A stretch of 64,000 nucleotides of DNA, taken from the NCBI GenBank assembly GCA_963815125.1, contig CAWFFM010000014.1, forward strand, positions 124,001-188,000, written 5' to 3'. Shown here one piece after another: positions 36,069 to 44,849 of this stretch. A program made the position numbers and the translations under genes. This DNA comes from Actinocatenispora sp963815125 (GTDB taxonomy: Bacteria > Actinomycetota > Actinomycetes > Mycobacteriales > Micromonosporaceae). The notes beneath the pieces are model-generated. The model saw only the letters and a list, made by a program, of their open reading frames with translations. It was not told the DNA's origin and ran no database searches. The stretch's first letter is position 1; every line of letters starts with the position of its first letter.

Positions 36069-36097
36069 TTGCGCATCCTCGGTACCTTGAGTAGTAA
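36069..36097 (+). promoter_or_regulatory. Weak promoter candidate ahead of the ESX substrate genes
   Basis: TTGCGC (36069-36074) and TAGTAA (36092-36097) are separated by 17 bases, 45 bases ahead of the ATG at 36142, which has AGGAG upstream. It could give the two substrate-like genes their own transcription in addition to read-through from eccC. Confidence 0.3.
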
Positions 36098-36141
36098 GTG
36101 CGGTCTGATTCCGGTACAGCGAACACAGGGCAGGAGACAGC

Positions 36142-36864
36142 ATGGGCAGCGACGGCACCTCGGTCGATCTTGGCGCCCTCACCACGTTCGCCCACACGAT
36201 GGGCACCAGCGCGGACTCCCTGATGGGGGATCTGAAGGGGCTCGGCGCCAACATGCAGACGCTGGGCTCCGAGTGCACCAGCGCCCCAGGGTTCGCCGAG
36301 GCCACCACGTTTCACAACTACCACATGACGATCCTCGGCTCCACCAGCCAGTTCATGAACGAACTGATGCAAGGGATCGCGGCGCTGGGCTCGGCCGCAG
36401 AGGTCGCCGCCATCAACTATGCCGACGCCGACGACCTGAACGCCTTCAACCTGAAGCAGATCCAGGCTGACGTCAAGGCCGGCAAACCGTTCGGCGCCAT
36501 GGACGTCGTGTTCGGTAAGGGCCAGACAGCCAACGTCACCACCACCGACCTGAACAACGCCTTCCATCCAAAGGACGACAACGCTCTGCCCGCGTCCTCA
36601 CCGGGTGCGGACCCGGGCAGCAAGGACGGGACGGACGGCAAGTCGGACCCGACCGGTTCCAAGGCGGCCGAGGCCGAATACAACAGGCGCGTCAACGACA
36701 ACGCAACTGCCGGCGAGGACCCGAACGACAGTAACAATCCCCAGTACCAGGGCACCGTGACCGTCGGCAAGGGTGATGACAAGTACCAGACACCCGGCGA
36801 CGCAACCAACGATTCCGACCTCTATGGCAACCAGCCAGGCCTGCACAAGGTCGAGAAGCACTGA
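36142..36864 (+). CDS. ESX-associated helical protein with disordered tail
   Basis: A 240-aa protein. Residues ~8-115 are helical and WXG/EspC-like in layout (DLGALTTFAHTMGTSADSLM; HMTILGSTSQFMNELMQGIA; AEVAAINYADADDLNAFNL). The last ~120 residues are disordered and Asp/Asn/Gly-rich (PGSKDGTDGKSDPTGSKAAE). It has no Sec signal peptide, so it is probably an ESX substrate or partner of the next gene, whose start lies 12 bases downstream. Similar pairs follow eccC in other actinobacteria. No confident family name. Confidence 0.75.
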   Translation: MGSDGTSVDLGALTTFAHTMGTSADSLMGDLKGLGANMQTLGSECTSAPGFAEATTFHNYHMTILGSTSQFMNELMQGIAALGSAAEVAAINYADADDLNAFNLKQIQADVKAGKPFGAMDVVFGKGQTANVTTTDLNNAFHPKDDNALPASSPGADPGSKDGTDGKSDPTGSKAAEAEYNRRVNDNATAGEDPNDSNNPQYQGTVTVGKGDDKYQTPGDATNDSDLYGNQPGLHKVEKH

Positions 36865-36876
36865 CGGAGGACCGGC

Positions 36877-39123
36877 ATGGGAAAGCAACCATCGGATCCG
36901 GACCTCAATCTCGGCAACAACTACGGTTACTACAACTATCGGGACCTGCCTCCGTCGGTGAGCGGAGCAGGTAGCAAGCCGGACAACTACAGCCACACCG
37001 ACATCAGCGCACCGACGGTCACGAATGACAACCCCAACTACATCGATCCGAAGCACCAGGCGGACATGCCTCCGCAAATCCGCAATATGCTTCATCGGGA
37101 AGAGCCGGATCTCTTCAGGGCCAAGGTAACGAGCACCAACCCGAATTATCTTGACCCCAAGCAGATGGCCAGCACCTGGAACGACGAGTATCCGAACATT
37201 CGGACGCTGATAGCCTGGGCCCGATTGGAGCATGACGGCAGGCTCTATGGGATGGCCCATCTGTGGGACCAGTTCGTCACGCATTTGCAGAATCTGCAGA
37301 CCACCGTCGGGAATGCGACTGACCGGCTCGCTGTCGGACCGGATGGTAAGGGTGGTTGGCCGCCGAGCAAGTCCGAGGCATCGCGGAGCTTCCTGCAGAA
37401 CGTCGGCAAGGCGACCTATTCAATCAGCGACTGGATCACCTTCGGGCAGCAGAACGCGCAGTCATTTCGCGATGTGGCGAAACAGGTCGCGACGAGCCGC
37501 AAGAACATGGAAGACATCTACAGGAACTTCGTCCGTGACTACAACAGCGCGATCGACCAGCTGAACTCGGATGACAAGAAGGCCAAGGATTCCAGCAATG
37601 ACAGCGGGTTGTCGAAGGCTGGGCAGTGGTTTGTCAGCGGCGAGACGGATGGCCAGTATTACGCCGACCAGGCGAAACAGGACCGCAAAGACAAAGACGA
37701 GGTGATGAAGAAATACACACGTCAAGCTCAGGGTGAAATGAAGAAGCTTGCCGACGTGTACGCTTCGTCCTACTTCGCGCTCAACGAGGGCACAACCTAC
37801 AAGGGGCCGTTGAAGAGCCAGAATCCGTTGGACGCCTATGTCCAGCGGGTCAAGGGTCTGGCAGGTGGCGCAAATCCTGCGCTGGGCGGCGCTGCCCAGC
37901 AGGCAGCCGCGGCGCAGCGGCAGATGGCAGCGCAGCGGCAGGCGATGCAGCAGAAGTTCGCCGCCCAGCAGAAGCAGCTCAAGGAGCAACTGCAGAAGAA
38001 GCAGGATCAGCTCATCGCCAACCGCAAGAAGCAACTCGAGCAGCAGGAGAAGCTGCAAAAGGACCGGTTGGCCGCCGAACAACGTCGGCTCGAGCAGCAG
38101 CAGAACGCGCTGCAACAGCAGATCGCCAATCAGTCGGCTCAGTTCAACGCGCAGCGGACGGCACTGGGGCCGCAGGCGAACCGGTTCAATGCCGAGCGGT
38201 CCGCGATGCGGCAACGGACGAACAACCTCGGCAACGAAGTATCCAACGGCGCCTCGCGGGTCGAGGCGGAGCAGAACGCCATGCGGCAACGGATGAACGG
38301 CGTCAACGAGAATGGGCTCCGGCAGACCGGGGGCGGCACCCCCGGCCGCGGTGGCATGATGCGGCCACCGCAACTGGGACGGCCAGCGGGGAACTCCGGG
38401 CTGCGTGGTCGCGCGGGAGGCCCACCCGGCGAGGAGAAGACGCCCGGCCGTTCGCCGCTGGGCGGCCGCGGTGACCGGCGCAAGGGTGAGCGGCCCGGCG
38501 CGAAGAAGGGTACGGACGCCGCCCGGCCGGAGAGCGAGGAGTATCTCGGCGAGGGGGTCCCGACCGCTCCGGAACGCCTGGCCGGCCGACTCGACGGGCA
38601 GCAGACCGGGCCTGCCGAGATCACGCCGCCGAGGGCCGGCCTGCCCGGGCGCGGCGGGCCTGGCGGGCGTGGGCCCAATATGCCCGGGGCGCCACGTGGT
38701 CGGCAGCTCACCCCGAAGGACCTCAACGGCCGACGCCAGCGCATGTCCGACGCCAAGGCCGAGGAGGACGAGCTCTTCACCCCCCTGTCGTTCGCGCGTC
38801 CCGATCTGACCGGGCGCAACGGCCTACCCGAGATCGACTGGGAACGCGTGGACCACGGCGAGATCGGTGTCGATCCCGAACTGACGGGTGCCCGCGGTGC
38901 GGCAGCCAAGGCAGCACCGCAACCCGGCATGGCGGAACGATTGATCGGGCGCAGCCAGCGCAAGGACGACAAGCGCAAGGACAAAGCGGCCGGCGAGTCC
39001 GATCAGGCTGCGAGCGAAGCCTCCGAGGAACTGTGGACGGTGGAAACACCGGAGAGCATCGACACGCCGGCCGAGCAGAAGGTGGACGAGCGCCGCGGGA
39101 GGGTGCTCGGCTCGGGCGGCTGA
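36877..39123 (+). CDS. Large ESX-associated coiled-coil protein
   Basis: A 748-aa protein. Residues 1-110 hold two Asn-Pro-Asn-Tyr repeats (NDNPNYIDPKHQADMP; STNPNYLDPKQMAST). Residues ~110-320 are helical, PPE/EspB-like in size. Residues ~335-480 form a long Gln/Lys/Arg coiled coil (QKFAAQQKQLKEQLQKKQDQ). The rest is disordered Gly/Pro/Arg-rich, ending with ELWTVETPESID, resembling the W-V-x-x-P tail seen in other actinobacterial ESX proteins. No signal peptide. Cotranscribed with the preceding ESX protein; probably secreted or a structural partner of the machine. Confidence 0.72.
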   Translation: MGKQPSDPDLNLGNNYGYYNYRDLPPSVSGAGSKPDNYSHTDISAPTVTNDNPNYIDPKHQADMPPQIRNMLHREEPDLFRAKVTSTNPNYLDPKQMASTWNDEYPNIRTLIAWARLEHDGRLYGMAHLWDQFVTHLQNLQTTVGNATDRLAVGPDGKGGWPPSKSEASRSFLQNVGKATYSISDWITFGQQNAQSFRDVAKQVATSRKNMEDIYRNFVRDYNSAIDQLNSDDKKAKDSSNDSGLSKAGQWFVSGETDGQYYADQAKQDRKDKDEVMKKYTRQAQGEMKKLADVYASSYFALNEGTTYKGPLKSQNPLDAYVQRVKGLAGGANPALGGAAQQAAAAQRQMAAQRQAMQQKFAAQQKQLKEQLQKKQDQLIANRKKQLEQQEKLQKDRLAAEQRRLEQQQNALQQQIANQSAQFNAQRTALGPQANRFNAERSAMRQRTNNLGNEVSNGASRVEAEQNAMRQRMNGVNENGLRQTGGGTPGRGGMMRPPQLGRPAGNSGLRGRAGGPPGEEKTPGRSPLGGRGDRRKGERPGAKKGTDAARPESEEYLGEGVPTAPERLAGRLDGQQTGPAEITPPRAGLPGRGGPGGRGPNMPGAPRGRQLTPKDLNGRRQRMSDAKAEEDELFTPLSFARPDLTGRNGLPEIDWERVDHGEIGVDPELTGARGAAAKAAPQPGMAERLIGRSQRKDDKRKDKAAGESDQAASEASEELWTVETPESIDTPAEQKVDERRGRVLGSGG

Positions 39124-39135
39124 CCGTACGTGCAA

Positions 39136-39171
39136 TGAGCCCCGTTCCAACGTCAGGTGGAACGGGGCTCA
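39136..39171. terminator. Strong bidirectional terminator hairpin
   Basis: A 14-bp perfect stem, TGAGCCCCGTTCCA (39136-39149) with TGGAACGGGGCTCA (39158-39171), and an 8-base loop. It sits 12 bases after the coiled-coil gene and ahead of the convergent gene ending at 39219. Confidence 0.85.
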
Positions 39172-39218
39172 ATCATCGTCAGCCAGGTCGCGACCCCGCG
39201 AAATTCAGCAGACGTCCG

Positions 39219-40391
39219 TCAGCGGGCTGCTGAGATGGCCGCGGCCTCACTACCAGCGCTACCGAACAGTCCTGTCTCGATCTGGGTCGGCCGCAGGTAG
39301 GTGTACCGCACCCGACCCCCGCCGACGACCGATACCATGTCGTTCCGTACCTGCTGTACCAGGCGAGGCGCCTGGCCGGTCAAGCCGAGAATCGGCACTG
39401 CGGCGACCGACTCCTGCACCGACAGGCGACGCAACACGGTGACATGTGCGGCCTGCATCGCGTCGAAACCGAACGCGGTCAGCGACGGCAGCACGGTGAG
39501 CTGCGCGTTCCACGGGCCCAACGCCGGCGGTGCCTGCGGACCCGTCTCCCCCAGGTCGTAGACGTGCAGGGCCGGCGACGCCGGACTCGCGGCGACCACG
39601 ACAGGGCGCTCTACCGGCAGGACCGCAACCCGGTCATCCCGTCCGGTCGTCACCCGGCCGAACCCGTTCCACGCCTCGGGTCGATGGGTGAAGACCACTA
39701 CGCGAGCGCCCAATGCCAGGGCGCGGAAGATCAGCAGGCGGGCCGGCCACAGACCGCCGACCATGGCGACCCTCGTCACTTCGGGTCGGAACAGGCGTAG
39801 CACAACGGATGCCTTGTCCGAGTCACTGCCCAGCAGGACACCACTTGCCATCCGAGGCGCGGACAACTGCCTGAGTGCCGCGACCGGAGCCCGATGTGGC
39901 TCCAGACGCACCGGGTCGAGCGGACGGCCGAGACGCTCCGGCTCGGCCGAACCGCTGAGCCGATTGGCGCCGTAGACCGTGCCACCGGTCGGTTCAGCCA
40001 GCGCGGGCTGTGCTGCCGCCGTCGTTGCCCGGACCCGCTCCGCCACCGCTGCGGCGGCCTGAGCGCTGACCGCCGCGCTGGACAATCGACTGGTCCGCTC
40101 GGTAGCGCCCGCCTGCGTCACCGTCATGGTGCTGCCGGTATCGGCACCCTTGCCGGCGGGTACCGACCGGTCCGGGCTCGGCCGCCCTTCTTCACGCTGC
40201 GTCGGCGCCGCGCTCACCGGCGCTACGCTCACCGGTGCCGATGCCACCCGCCCTGGACCCGGAAGTCGACCGAGAATCGGCCCTGTTTCCGAGGTCTTGC
40301 CCTCTTCATCTGAGGCAGGAGCCGCGCCGAGAGCCTGCCCGGGCCCGTGCTCAGGTCGCCGCCGCATCGGCTGGCCAGGTGGAACGGTCAT
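39219..40391 (-). CDS. ESX-associated protein of unknown function
   Basis: A 390-aa protein. The first ~175 residues are disordered and Ala/Pro/Arg-rich. The rest is folded, with a conserved segment VVLRLFRPEVTRVAMVGGLW, then ARLLIFRALALGARVVVFTH, resembling a Rossmann-like core, and a terminal beta-rich part (VVGGGRVRYTYLRPTQIETG). Proteins with this signature accompany eccE in actinobacterial ESX loci. Its ATG overlaps the eccE stop by 4 bases (40388-40391), so the two are translationally coupled. The function is unassigned. Confidence 0.75.
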   Translation of the reverse strand: MTVPPGQPMRRRPEHGPGQALGAAPASDEEGKTSETGPILGRLPGPGRVASAPVSVAPVSAAPTQREEGRPSPDRSVPAGKGADTGSTMTVTQAGATERTSRLSSAAVSAQAAAAVAERVRATTAAAQPALAEPTGGTVYGANRLSGSAEPERLGRPLDPVRLEPHRAPVAALRQLSAPRMASGVLLGSDSDKASVVLRLFRPEVTRVAMVGGLWPARLLIFRALALGARVVVFTHRPEAWNGFGRVTTGRDDRVAVLPVERPVVVAASPASPALHVYDLGETGPQAPPALGPWNAQLTVLPSLTAFGFDAMQAAHVTVLRRLSVQESVAAVPILGLTGQAPRLVQQVRNDMVSVVGGGRVRYTYLRPTQIETGLFGSAGSEAAAISAAR

Positions 40392-41665
40392 CGCGGCACT
40401 CCAGTCGGTGCGGTCGCGAACACCGCCGGAGCCTGCTCGCCGCCGAGTAGTCGAAGGCCGAACCCGGCCGTATCGGCGGCTCGCTCAAAGGCGTCACCGG
40501 CGGGACCGAGCAACGCTGGCTCCGCAATCAGCCGAACGATGCCAGCCAGGTCGACCGCTGTCTCACCCTCCTGGTCGGCCGTGAGTGTGGGCCGACGTAT
40601 CACGATCGAAAGGCTGTTCTCAACCCCGCAGCAGGCGATCAGCTGGTTCATCAGGTTGGGGCCGTTAGCCTGGATTTCGGGCCAGCGAAACACCCAGTAG
40701 ACAGCGTGCGCCAGCCCGTCACCCCGCCAACGCTGCCATTCTTCGCCCGTGCGCCGGCTGCCGGGCTGGGCACCTGTGCCCATGACACCGCAGGAGCGCA
40801 CCAGGGCATCCGTCAGCTCATCGCGATCCAGTGGCCTGCAGGAACGATTTCGGGAGTTCGTTACCTTGATACAGCGGGTCAGCGCGGACGCCATCGCTTT
40901 GTGGATGCCGGCTGTGCCGCCGCCGCGCTCGGCCGCAACATCGGCCGCCTCGTCGTCATCCAGTCGCACTGCGAGCCATTGCACCTGATGAGCGACTGCG
41001 CTGTCTCCCCCGGCACCGACAAGCTCCCGGTAGGACTGCTGGCAGGGCGACCGACCATCCAATGCGACCGTCGGCGCCGGAACGGTGTGCGTCACCAGTT
41101 GTACGGCAGAAACGGGGAATTCCTCTTCCAGAAGAGTCCGTGCCAGCACCCCGAGCGACAGTGGCTCAACGACATCACCGAAGGCGCCACCCGACCCGAC
41201 CTCGATCTCCGCGGCGGCGAACCAACCCGAGCCATCATGACCTATACCCATCGGAACACCGCGTTCCTCGGCTGCTTCGATGATCAGCGCCGGGGACAGC
41301 TCCCGGAGCACGGTGATCCGGTGGTCGGAACTGCGCACACCGCGGGCAGCCCGGGCACGGCGGCGGAGCCTGGCACGCATCGCGAGCCGACTCAACCACC
41401 ACTGGCCGCCCGGGCGTAGGAACGCCAGCAGTAGCAGCGCAGCTCCCAGCACGCCGCCGACGGCGACCTGCCAGGCCGGTCGGTGCAGCATGGCCAGCGC
41501 GCCGAGGAGAACCAGTTCCAACACGACGAACTGCTCAACCCGGAACCGCCCGATACGTTGCCGTGCCCGATGCCGGGTCAACAACCACGGGCCGCCTGGT
41601 GGGCGACCGCCGCCCACCCGGGCGACCGCGCGCACCGGCGATGGTGGTGTGGGTGGCGTGGCCAT
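40388..41665 (-). CDS. eccE: Type VII secretion protein EccE
   Basis: A 425-aa protein with two N-terminal transmembrane helices (FVVLELVLLGALAMLHRP; VAVGGVLGAALLLLAFLRPG) followed by a cytoplasmic alpha/beta domain containing DHRITVLRELSPALIIEAAE, GDGLAHAVYWVFRWPE and NLMNQLIACCGVENSLSIVI, the EccE layout. EccE forms the periphery of the ESX inner-membrane complex. Start at the ATG at 41665. It overlaps the following ESX-associated gene. Confidence 0.9.
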   Translation of the reverse strand: MATPPTPPSPVRAVARVGGGRPPGGPWLLTRHRARQRIGRFRVEQFVVLELVLLGALAMLHRPAWQVAVGGVLGAALLLLAFLRPGGQWWLSRLAMRARLRRRARAARGVRSSDHRITVLRELSPALIIEAAEERGVPMGIGHDGSGWFAAAEIEVGSGGAFGDVVEPLSLGVLARTLLEEEFPVSAVQLVTHTVPAPTVALDGRSPCQQSYRELVGAGGDSAVAHQVQWLAVRLDDDEAADVAAERGGGTAGIHKAMASALTRCIKVTNSRNRSCRPLDRDELTDALVRSCGVMGTGAQPGSRRTGEEWQRWRGDGLAHAVYWVFRWPEIQANGPNLMNQLIACCGVENSLSIVIRRPTLTADQEGETAVDLAGIVRLIAEPALLGPAGDAFERAADTAGFGLRLLGGEQAPAVFATAPTGVPR

Positions 41666-41858
41666 CCGGGCGCTCCTTCATCGTCGTCTGGTCCAAGCGT
41701 GTCACCCTCGGTCCGGCGGGTCGGTCCCACCCACCGGCGTCAGCGCCGAGGCGACGGTATTCGCTGGCGTGGTCATCTTAGGTACCCGACAAAACCCTCA
41801 GCCACCGTCGGTACAGGGCCAGACGGACATCCAGGTGAGGGGGCCGGCGGACGAGTCA

Positions 41859-42995
41859 TCAGTCTGGAGATGCCGGCTCCCAGCCAAGGGTGCCGTTGGG
41901 GCCTGGTTGGTAGCGCGTCAGGCACACCTCGCCACCGTCCCGGTCGATCCGCCACAACGCAGCGCCGGGCGTCAGCTCCGCCCCGCTCATCTGTGGCATC
42001 CGGTATGCCGTTCTATCCCTTTCGAGCCATCGGACGACATAGCCAGCCGGGTCGTCGACGTCGAACGGCGAACCTTCGCCGACCAGGTCGAGCTGCCGGT
42101 ACAACTCGGCCAGCGGCACCGCGGCGTCAGGACAACGGTGGATCAGACCAGCAACGCGGCTGTGCGCACCGGACAGGTACCGCTGTTCCATCGTTGGTGG
42201 TAGCACCGCCTGCACCATCACACCGTCCGCATACGTACGGACCCGGTCGGCGATAGCGGCGACCAGCGGTGCCTCCAGGCGGGAACCGAACGAGGCACCG
42301 GGATCGACTGCCATTCCCGCTTTCGGGTCGGGCCACTGCGCCAACAGCTTCGCGAACGGTACGAGCACGTACGGGTTCAGACCGAGGTGCTCGCGCAGCC
42401 GTTGCTGCGACGTGTACACGACGATGAGGTCCTCGCCCTCACCGATTCGACACCAGCCGAACTGTGGATCGGTGATGTCGGTACTTGCGGAGTCGCTCTC
42501 CAGCGAGAGTGGCACGACCGCATCCTGTGTGAGCAGCGCCGCCGCGAACCGGTCAGGGTCGCCGGAGTCCGTCGCCTCGGCCAGGACCGTCTCGGTCCGG
42601 CTCCCCGGCCGATCGGCCTCCGCGGCCAACGACGCGACGGCGTCGGCGCCGAGGTACATCTCGATCGGTAGACCAGGGTTCACCGCAAGCCACAGATCCG
42701 GACCGGGCCAGATCCGGCCCAATTCGATCATCCGCACCGGACGGCGCGGCCTGTCGGCGCCAAGCACCTGACGCACCGACCGGTCGGAGGTGAAGGCAAG
42801 CAGACAACGCCGCCCGGACACCTCGACCATGGTCACCGCTTCCGGGTCGTCCGGCCGGTCCAGCGACAACGGCAGCAACAGATCAGCCCAAGCCAGCGCG
42901 GCAAGGAACTCAGCCTGGTTCTGTCGCTGGCGCGCCGCCAGCAACACCGCTTCCAGCGTGTTGTCCGGCTGCCAGCTCGCCTCCGGTGTCGTCAT
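41859..42995 (-). CDS. SseB-family protein with two SseB-like domains
   Basis: About 378 aa from the ATG at 42995 (ATG codons at 42998 and 43010 are alternatives; GAGAGG lies just upstream). Two copies of an SseB N-terminal-like domain are visible: ADLLLPLSLDRPD followed by RRCLLAFTSDRSVRQVLG, and DAVVPLSLESDSA followed by EDLIVVYTSQQRLREHLG, each with a WPGPDLWLAVNP/WPDPKAGMAVDP motif. A C-terminal domain (VAGLIHRCPDAAVPLAELYR) follows. SseB-like proteins are frequent next to actinobacterial ESX genes; the molecular role is unknown. Confidence 0.75.
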   Translation of the reverse strand: MTTPEASWQPDNTLEAVLLAARQRQNQAEFLAALAWADLLLPLSLDRPDDPEAVTMVEVSGRRCLLAFTSDRSVRQVLGADRPRRPVRMIELGRIWPGPDLWLAVNPGLPIEMYLGADAVASLAAEADRPGSRTETVLAEATDSGDPDRFAAALLTQDAVVPLSLESDSASTDITDPQFGWCRIGEGEDLIVVYTSQQRLREHLGLNPYVLVPFAKLLAQWPDPKAGMAVDPGASFGSRLEAPLVAAIADRVRTYADGVMVQAVLPPTMEQRYLSGAHSRVAGLIHRCPDAAVPLAELYRQLDLVGEGSPFDVDDPAGYVVRWLERDRTAYRMPQMSGAELTPGAALWRIDRDGGEVCLTRYQPGPNGTLGWEPASPD

Positions 42996-43122
42996 CATCC
43001 GACCTCTCACCCGCTACCGACCCGTACGGGTTCACCGTTCATCGATTACTGGCGTCTCCAGACGCCGTGCACCAGTGCGATAGTGTCACGTTGAGACACC
43101 CACTCAATTCTCCGGCGGAGCA

Positions 43123-44784
43123 ATGGCGCGCACTCTTCAGGTAGCACCGCAGCAACGTGGCGCCTACCCCAGCATCGGTGAGGCACTCGGTGACGCCCCG
43201 GACGGCGCGACAATCGAGGTGGCCAGCGGGACATACCGTGAGGCGCTGTTCGTCATAGGTAAGAGCGTGGTGATCCGCGCCGTGGCCGATGCAGAGTCGG
43301 TGACCATCGATTCGACCGACCTGTCCCACGCGGCCGTGACCTGCCGCAACGGCACGCTCCACCTCGAAGACATCACGATCAGGGCCGGCGAGGGCGCGGC
43401 CGTCTCCGCCGACTCGTCCAAGCTGCGGATGGACCGGTGCGCCGTCAGTTCCAGTTACGCGGCCGGCATCAGCGTCCGCAGCGGCAGGTGCGAGCTACGC
43501 AAGATCACCATCAGCGGTGCGCTCTACGGACTATTGCTGGAAGACGCCGATGGTTCCGTGGACGACTGCACGGTCAACAACGTCGCCGAGGACGGCATCA
43601 TCGTGCGGATGGGCGCGGCGCCGACCATCCGGGCCACCAGCATCTCCGGCTGCGGCAACCGAGGCGTCTACGTGTACCAGTTCGGCAAGCCGTTGATCGA
43701 AGGCTGCGACATCGCGAACGCCGGAGTCGGTGTCGCCGTGGTGCACGAGTCGAATCCGACGCTACGGCGCTGCAAGATCCACGACACACAGGGTGTCGGT
43801 ATCTCGTTCGCTCGCGGCACTCACGGCACGGTCGAGGAGTGTCAGATCACCAATACCGCCACTCCGACGATCGAGATCGCCGATGGCGCCGACCCGGTGA
43901 TCCGCGAGCAGGCCGAGGGCGACGACACCTTCGGCGGATTCGACGAGGGCCGTGACAACGAAGCGGTCGAGTCGCTGCTCACCGAGTTGGAGGGCATGAT
44001 CGGGCTGGAGTCGGTCAAGGCTGACGTCAAAGCATTGATCGACGAGCTCCAGGTGAACGAGTGGCGTCGCAGCGCCGGCTTGTCCGTCTCCGGGGGAAGC
44101 AACAATCTGATCTTCACTGGTGCTCCCGGTACCGGTAAGACGACCGTCGCCCGAATCTACGGCAAGCTGCTCGCCGCGCTCGGCGTGCTACCGAACGGCG
44201 GCTTCAAAGAGGTGGCACGGCGCGACCTGGTCGGGCAGTACCTTGGGCACACTGCGGAGAAGACGGCTTCAGTGTTCGATGAGGCAATGGGCGGCGTGCT
44301 GTTCATCGACGAGGCATACACACTGTCCCGATCCGCGGGTAGCGGCGGCGACTTCGGCCAGGAGTCGATCGACACGCTGGTGAAACTGATGGAAGATCAC
44401 CGGCAGGAGGTAGCGGTCATCGCCGCCGGTTACACGAAGGAGATGAGCGAGTTCCTGGACGCCAACCCGGGTCTGGCCTCCCGCTTCTCGAAGGCCGTCG
44501 AATTCCAGAACTACTCGCCGGACGATCTGGTCCTGATCATGAACCGGATGGCCAACGGCGAGGACTATCAGCTCCTTCCAGACACCGAGCCGGTCCTGAC
44601 CGAGTACTTCGGCAGACTGCGCCACGAGACGAACTTCGGTAACGCGCGCGAGGCCCGGAAGCTCTTCGAAGGCATGCGCAAGTCACAGTCGCAGCGGCTG
44701 CGCCAGCTCGGTCGCCGGCCCACCCTGGATGACCTACGGACCTTCACCGTCGCCGACGTCAAGGCGGCCATCGCCACATTCTGA
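43123..44784 (+). CDS. EccA-like AAA+ ATPase with N-terminal right-handed beta-helix
   Basis: A 553-aa protein. Residues 1-260 are short beta-helix coils (GATIEVASGTYREALFVIG; GISVRSGRCELRKITISG; VYVYQFGKPLIEGCDIANAG) like pectate-lyase repeats. Residues ~285-553 are a CbxX/CfqX-type AAA+ ATPase: MIGLESVKADVKALIDELQV, Walker A GAPGTGKTTVAR (~333), Walker B GGVLFIDEAY (~391), sensor region VIAAGYTKEMSEFLDANPGL and arginine finger SRFSK. Classical EccA pairs the same ATPase with TPR repeats; here the beta-helix replaces the TPR, presumably for substrate or chaperone recognition. ATG start. Confidence 0.88.
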   Translation: MARTLQVAPQQRGAYPSIGEALGDAPDGATIEVASGTYREALFVIGKSVVIRAVADAESVTIDSTDLSHAAVTCRNGTLHLEDITIRAGEGAAVSADSSKLRMDRCAVSSSYAAGISVRSGRCELRKITISGALYGLLLEDADGSVDDCTVNNVAEDGIIVRMGAAPTIRATSISGCGNRGVYVYQFGKPLIEGCDIANAGVGVAVVHESNPTLRRCKIHDTQGVGISFARGTHGTVEECQITNTATPTIEIADGADPVIREQAEGDDTFGGFDEGRDNEAVESLLTELEGMIGLESVKADVKALIDELQVNEWRRSAGLSVSGGSNNLIFTGAPGTGKTTVARIYGKLLAALGVLPNGGFKEVARRDLVGQYLGHTAEKTASVFDEAMGGVLFIDEAYTLSRSAGSGGDFGQESIDTLVKLMEDHRQEVAVIAAGYTKEMSEFLDANPGLASRFSKAVEFQNYSPDDLVLIMNRMANGEDYQLLPDTEPVLTEYFGRLRHETNFGNAREARKLFEGMRKSQSQRLRQLGRRPTLDDLRTFTVADVKAAIATF

Positions 44785-44849
44785 CGCAGATCCTGATGTG
44801 TCGACGCCAGGCGTTCGGATGCTCAATGGCGCAACGAAAGGGAGAGCGG

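Noticed and set aside
42391..43080. Promoter elements upstream of the EccA-like gene
   Set aside because: A TAGTGT just before the gene could be a -10, but no matching -35 was found, so it was not listed as a feature.
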